NCBI GenBank assembly: GCA_944387555.1
Contig: CALXFH010000011.1
Location: 1 to 45,327, forward strand
DNA length: 45,327 bases
DNA from: an uncultured Clostridia bacterium
GTDB lineage: Bacteria; Bacillota; Clostridia; TANB77; CAG-508
Direction: 5' to 3'
Part shown: positions 41,500 through 45,327 of the stretch, one piece after another
Layout: every line of letters begins with the position of its first letter
How positions within the stretch are numbered: position 1 is the stretch's first letter
Position numbers and translations under genes: made by a program
The notes under the pieces: model-generated
What the model saw: the letters and a program-made list of their open reading frames with translations, nothing else
Told to the model about the DNA's origin: nothing
The model's database searches: none

Positions 41500-42942
41500 A
41501 TGAAAACAGGATTAAGAAAAACAAAAATCATTGGAACAATAGGACCAGCAAGCGAAAGTGAAGAAAAACTAACAGAATTAGTAAATGCAGGATTAAACGT
41601 AACAAGAATTAATTTTTCTCATGGAGGATACGAAGAAAATTACGAGAAAATCGAAACAATTAAGAGAGTAAGAGAAAAATTAGGAAAACCAGTTGCTTTA
41701 ATGCTAGATACAAAAGGACCAGAAGTAAGAACAGGAGTATTAGAATCAAGAGACGAAAAAGTTACAATAAATGAAGGACAAACATTTACATTTTATAATG
41801 AAGATGTAATAGGAAATAATGAAAAAACAACACTTACTTATAAAGAATTATATAAAGATGTAAAAGTAGGTTCAAGAATATTAGTAGATGATGGAGCATT
41901 AGAATTCGAAGTAACAGAAGTAAAAGGTAAAGATATTATTTGTAAAGCTCTAAATACAGGAAGATTAGGAAGCAGAAAAACAGTAAATGTACCAGGAGTA
42001 AGCCTTGAATTACCATTCATTTCAGAAAAAGATCATGATGATTTAGTTAAAGGTGCAAAAGGTGGATTTGATTATATCGCTGCATCATTTGTAAGAAGAG
42101 CAGATGATATAAGAGAAATGAGAAAACTTCTTGATGATAACGGTGGAGAAAGAATAAAAATCATTTCTAAAATAGAATGCCAAGAAGGTATAGATAATTT
42201 TGATGAAATACTAGAAGTATCTGATGGAATTATGGTAGCACGTGGAGACATGGGTGTAGAAGTTCCAATGGAAATGGTACCAGTATATCAAAAAAGAATG
42301 ATAAAAAAATGTAACAGAGTAGGAAAACCAGTAGTTACAGCAACACAAATGTTAGAAACAATGACACAAAATCCAAGACCAACAAGAGCAGAAGTAAGTG
42401 ACGTTGCAAATGCAGTATATGATGTAACAAGTGATATAATGCTTTCAGGGGAATGTGCTATGGGTAAATATCCTGTAGAATGTGTTGAAACAATGTGCAA
42501 AATATCAAAAGCAGTTGAAAGTTCAATAAAATATTGGAAGAGATTTTATAAGAGAAGTTTCGACCATAATAAAAAAGATGTAGAACATGCTTTAGCATAT
42601 ACAACATGTATAACTGCAGAACAAATCCAAGCAGATGCAATAGTTGCTTATACACATAAAGGAGATTCAATTATAAAATTAGCAGCACTTGCTCCATTAT
42701 GTCCTATATTTGCAATTACAGATAGTAAAGAAACATTTAACCAATTATCATTAATATTTAATACAATACCAGTTCTTTGTGAAGGAGAAGCTTCAATTGA
42801 TGATACAATAAATGCAGGAATTGAAAAATTAAAAGCAGAAGGAATATTAGAAGCAGGAGATATGATAGTATTATCTGGAGGAGCATCAGCATTACCAAAA
42901 CAAAATAAAGGAAAAGTTATTGGTGGATGCATTAAAATATAA
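41500..42942 (+). CDS. pyk: Pyruvate kinase
   Basis: 480 residues; transfers phosphate from PEP to ADP in the last step of glycolysis. KTKIIGTIGPASE, LMLDTKGPEVRTG, catalytic Lys in ISKIECQEGIDN, and MVARGDMGVEVP are diagnostic. It lacks the extra C-terminal PEP-utiliser domain found in Bacillus-type enzymes of about 585 residues. Ribosome site GGGAGG. Own promoter and strong terminator. Confidence 0.97.
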   Translation: MKTGLRKTKIIGTIGPASESEEKLTELVNAGLNVTRINFSHGGYEENYEKIETIKRVREKLGKPVALMLDTKGPEVRTGVLESRDEKVTINEGQTFTFYNEDVIGNNEKTTLTYKELYKDVKVGSRILVDDGALEFEVTEVKGKDIICKALNTGRLGSRKTVNVPGVSLELPFISEKDHDDLVKGAKGGFDYIAASFVRRADDIREMRKLLDDNGGERIKIISKIECQEGIDNFDEILEVSDGIMVARGDMGVEVPMEMVPVYQKRMIKKCNRVGKPVVTATQMLETMTQNPRPTRAEVSDVANAVYDVTSDIMLSGECAMGKYPVECVETMCKISKAVESSIKYWKRFYKRSFDHNKKDVEHALAYTTCITAEQIQADAIVAYTHKGDSIIKLAALAPLCPIFAITDSKETFNQLSLIFNTIPVLCEGEASIDDTINAGIEKLKAEGILEAGDMIVLSGGASALPKQNKGKVIGGCIKI

Positions 42943-42981
42943 GAAACATATAGGGTTTAGCTTATATAGTAGATAGATATT

Positions 42982-43030
42982 AAAAGTAAAATTTTGAATA
43001 ATGTTTTTAATTTCAAAATTTTACTTTTTT
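42982..43030 (+). terminator. Terminator of pyk
   Basis: 17-bp perfect stem (42982-42998 with 43012-43028) followed by T residues to 43030. Confidence 0.9.
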
Positions 43031-43031
43031 C

Positions 43032-43061
43032 TTGTTATTTAAACAAAAGTTATGATATACT
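43032..43061 (+). promoter_or_regulatory. Promoter of der-plsY
   Basis: TTGTTA at 43032-43037, 18-bp spacer, TATACT at 43056-43061. Confidence 0.55.
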
Positions 43062-43104
43062 ATATACATATAAAAAAGCAAACAGTATAGAAAGGAAAAG
43101 AATA

Positions 43105-44448
43105 ATGTCAAAACCAATAGTAGCGTTAATAGGAAAGCCAAATGTAGGAAAATCAACATTTTTTAATTACTTAGCAGGCTCAAGGATATCAATTGTAGAA
43201 GATACTCCAGGAGTAACAAGAGATAGAATATATGCAGAAACAAATTGGAGAGGAAGAGATTTTACATTAATAGATACAGGTGGAATAGAGCCAGACTCAG
43301 ATGATATAATACTTTCTCAAATGAGAGAACAAGCAAATTTGGCAATTGCAATGGCAGATGTAATAATATTTTTAACAGATATAAGACAAGGAGTAACAGC
43401 GGCAGATAAAGAAATAGCTTTAATGCTTAAAAAATCAGGAAAACCAATTGTACTAGTATGTAATAAAGCAGATAATATTGAAAAAGATAAAGATGAAATA
43501 TATGAATTTTATAATTTAGGAATAGGTGAACCTTATCCAATTTCAGCAACAAACGCAATTGGAATAGGAGATGTTTTAGATGCAATTTATGATAAATTTC
43601 CTAAAAACGATGAAGAAGAAAATGACGATGATAAAATAAAAGTTGCAGTAATTGGAAAACCAAATGTAGGTAAATCATCTTTAATAAATAAAATATTAGG
43701 AGAAAATAGAGCAATTGTAAGTGATATTGCAGGAACTACAAGAGATGCAATAGACTCTGAATTTGAAAATGAAAAAGGAAAATATGTTTTAATAGATACT
43801 GCAGGAGTAAGAAAGAAAAGTAAAATAAAAGAAAATATAGAAAAATATAGTATTATGAGAACTCTTTTAGCTATAGAAAGAGCAGATGTCTGCTTAATGA
43901 TGATAGATGCAGTAGAAGGTGTAACAGACCAAGATGCAAAAATTGCAGGAGAAGCACATGAAGCAGGAAAAGGTGTAATAATTGTAGTTAATAAATGGGA
44001 TGCTGTGGAAAAAGAAACAGGAACATTGGAAAGCTATAAAAAAGATATATATCAAAAATTAAAATATTTATCTTATGCACCAATAATATTTATATCAGCT
44101 CTAACAGGCCAAAGAGTAAATAAATTGTTTGATTTAATAAATAGTGTAGCTGAGCAAAATGCTTTAAGAGTAAAAACATCTGTATTAAATCAAGTAATAA
44201 ATGAAGCAATTGCAATAGTACAGCCACCTTCAGATAAAGGAAGAAGGCTTAGAATATATTATGGAACACAAGTTGCAACAAAGCCACCAACTTTTGTTAT
44301 ATTTGTAAATGATAAAAAGTTATTTCATTTTTCTTATGAAAGATATTTAGTAAATCAAATAAGAAAAGAATTTGGATTAGTAGGAACACCAATAAGAATA
44401 ATTGCAAGAGAAAAATCAGATAAAGAAGCTAAGAAGGAGGGATTTTAA
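43105..44448 (+). CDS. der: Ribosome biogenesis GTPase Der (EngA)
   Basis: 447 residues with two tandem G domains and a C-terminal KH-like domain, required for 50S maturation. First G domain: GKPNVGKSTFFN, DTPGVTRDR, DTGGIE, NKAD; second: GKPNVGKSSLINKILGE, DIAGTTRDAID, DTAGVRKKSK, NKWD. ATG 43105 is chosen because AAAGGAAAAG precedes it and the protein then begins KPIVALIGKPNVGKS as in homologues; the frame is open back to 42994, but that part lies in the pyk terminator. Its stop overlaps the plsY start by one base. Confidence 0.97.
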   Translation: MSKPIVALIGKPNVGKSTFFNYLAGSRISIVEDTPGVTRDRIYAETNWRGRDFTLIDTGGIEPDSDDIILSQMREQANLAIAMADVIIFLTDIRQGVTAADKEIALMLKKSGKPIVLVCNKADNIEKDKDEIYEFYNLGIGEPYPISATNAIGIGDVLDAIYDKFPKNDEEENDDDKIKVAVIGKPNVGKSSLINKILGENRAIVSDIAGTTRDAIDSEFENEKGKYVLIDTAGVRKKSKIKENIEKYSIMRTLLAIERADVCLMMIDAVEGVTDQDAKIAGEAHEAGKGVIIVVNKWDAVEKETGTLESYKKDIYQKLKYLSYAPIIFISALTGQRVNKLFDLINSVAEQNALRVKTSVLNQVINEAIAIVQPPSDKGRRLRIYYGTQVATKPPTFVIFVNDKKLFHFSYERYLVNQIRKEFGLVGTPIRIIAREKSDKEAKKEGF

Positions 44449-45086
44449 TGGTAGTATATATAATTATGGCAATAGTTGCATATTGCATTGGAAGTGTAAA
44501 CTTTTCAGTAATATTTAGTAAAAAATTTGCAGGGTTTGACGTAAGAGAAAAGGGAAGTGGAAATGCTGGAACAACTAACATGCTTCGTTCTGTAGGGAAA
44601 AAAGCAGCAGCTATAACACTTGTTTGTGATATATTAAAAGGGGTTGTTGCAATAGGAATAGCAATACTTCTTGGTAATATACCAAATATGAATAAAGAAT
44701 TATTAGTACAAATAGCAGGTGTAGCAGTAATACTTGGACATACTTTTCCTGTATTTTTCGGATTTAAAGGTGGAAAAGGTGTTGCAACATCTCTTGGAGT
44801 ATTACTTTTAAGTAACTGGCAGATTGGATTAATTTGTTTGATATTTGGGGTAGTATTAATAGCTTTAACAAGAATGGTATCAGTAGGATCTTGTGCAGCA
44901 GCAGTTTTATTTCCAATCCTTACTTTATTTATAAATGACCATTATACAGTTCTAACAGAAGGAAAATCTGGTAATGTATATTTTATATATAGTGTAATAT
45001 TAGCAATAATAGTTCTATTTAATCATAGAAGTAATATAAAAAGATTATTAAATGGTACAGAAAATAAAATAAGTTTTAATAAATAA
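44448..45086 (+). CDS. plsY: Glycerol-3-phosphate acyltransferase PlsY
   Basis: 212-residue membrane enzyme that transfers acyl from acyl-phosphate to glycerol-3-P, the first step of phospholipid synthesis. Conserved motifs: GSVNFSVIFSK, EKGSGNAGTTNMLRSVGKKAA, GHTFPVFFGFKGGKGVAT and FNHRSNIKRLL, with five to six helices. The der-plsY pair is standard in Firmicutes; the usual next gene gpsA is absent here. Ribosome site AAGGAGG. Confidence 0.96.
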   Translation: MVVYIIMAIVAYCIGSVNFSVIFSKKFAGFDVREKGSGNAGTTNMLRSVGKKAAAITLVCDILKGVVAIGIAILLGNIPNMNKELLVQIAGVAVILGHTFPVFFGFKGGKGVATSLGVLLLSNWQIGLICLIFGVVLIALTRMVSVGSCAAAVLFPILTLFINDHYTVLTEGKSGNVYFIYSVILAIIVLFNHRSNIKRLLNGTENKISFNK

Positions 45087-45119
45087 AAAAAGAATGAGAA
45101 AAAATAGGAGATGGAACAA

Positions 45120-45257
45120 ATGAAAAAATTAGTTGCTATAATTGGAGTATTTTTATTAATAATTTCAGGAATACTATTTAATTTAAGTTATGCTATGGGA
45201 ACGACATATACATTAGAGTGCGAAGTATCAAAAGCAACTGAAGAGTTTGATTTATAA
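45120..45257 (+). pseudogene. Truncated secreted-protein gene, apparently cut by an insertion
   Basis: ATG 45120 with TAGGAG upstream. The first 25 residues are a clear signal peptide (MKKLVAIIGVFLLIISGILF, cleavage likely after SYA), then only some 20 residues follow before a stop at 45255-45257. The stop comes two codons after a TTGAT (45247-45251), where a sequence resembling an IS200/IS605 end begins. A secreted product of 20 residues is unlikely, so I read it as the 5' part of a disrupted gene; a short real peptide is the alternative. Confidence 0.5.
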
Positions 45258-45327
45258 GAAGGGAGCGTAAAACCCACTACCTTTAGGTGGTGGGATATAA
45301 GCGACCAGTTTCTGATGTGAGTAAAAT
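45252..45327 (+). mobile_element. Probable end of an IS200/IS605-family element
   Basis: Directly after TTGAT (the target known for ISDra2-like members) comes a sequence with a 9-bp imperfect hairpin CCCACTACC/GGTGGTGGG (45273-45281 with 45286-45294; loop TTTA; one G-U). Such subterminal hairpins are the TnpA recognition signals of this family. Composition is more GC-rich than the flanking DNA. No transposase or TnpB gene is in view because the window ends at 45327. Confidence 0.45.

Noticed and set aside
42994..43104. N-terminal extension of Der
   Set aside because: It lies within the pyk terminator stem and the der promoter; homologues start at the MSKPIVALIG position (43105).

Overview
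The window is a very AT-rich, low-GC Gram-positive (Firmicutes) chromosome segment. The codon usage, the ylxM-ffh-rpsP-khpA-rimM-trmD-rplS order, a SpoIIP sporulation hydrolase, LCP, VanZ and PlsY proteins, and consensus TTGACA/TATAAT promoters with 17-bp spacers point to an uncultured, probably gut-associated, spore-forming member of the Clostridia. I cannot fix the genus from sequence alone. Nearly every gene is on the + strand. I see no rRNA, tRNA or CRISPR array.

Layout. (1) 115-4486: SRP/ribosome-maturation operon ending in an L19 gene with an unusually long acidic tail. (2) 4574-5340: a YgjP/SprT-like metalloprotease homologue whose HExxH glutamate is glutamine, followed by a possible gene remnant. 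(3) 5321-9522: operon of an acidic-tailed coiled-coil protein plus an ABC-2 type exporter. (4) 9523-10650: a 1.1-kb non-conserved stretch that holds what looks like a complete type I toxin-antitoxin locus (toxin mRNA on the - strand, antitoxin RNA on the + strand, each with its own consensus promoter and terminator, overlapping tail to tail), then a possible untranslated transcript. (5) 10615-13059: cca and metK. (6) 13100-14997: accessory island with less AT-rich coding sequence: two tandem, diverged paralogues of an unrecognised family, each with its own promoter, folded leader and terminator, then a lone DUF1064 (phage-type PD-(D/E)XK) gene on the - strand. (7) 15078-16632: DnaQ-like exonuclease and an rRNA m5C methyltransferase.

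(8) 16674-35875: a large envelope/exopolysaccharide region. An LCP ligase and a VanZ protein precede a promoter at 18549; from there run a PglF/CapD-type dehydratase, a priming phosphoglycosyl transferase, an SDR-GT4 fusion protein, two paralogous GT4 transferases, a Wzy polymerase, two paralogous TupA-like ATP-grasp proteins, a Wzx flippase, a UDP-GlcA epimerase and UDP-Glc dehydrogenase, then (after a Zn-ribbon-like membrane protein) Wzz/CpsC, CpsD tyrosine kinase and CpsB phosphatase. Together these encode a Wzx/Wzy-dependent polysaccharide with a GlcA/GalA-type and a UDP-GlcNAc-derived amino sugar, regulated by a bacterial tyrosine kinase/phosphatase pair and possibly attached by LCP. glmM follows directly and supplies GlcN-1-P for UDP-GlcNAc.

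(9) 37320-45086: small membrane protein, spoIIP, pgi, acyl-ACP thioesterase, pyk, der and plsY, mostly with their own promoters. (10) 45120-45327: a signal-peptide gene that ends prematurely just after a TTGAT where an IS200/IS605-like end seems to start; the rest lies outside the window.

The best candidates for something undescribed are the type I TA locus at 9534-9943 and the tandem unknown gene pair with structured leaders at 13127-14542.
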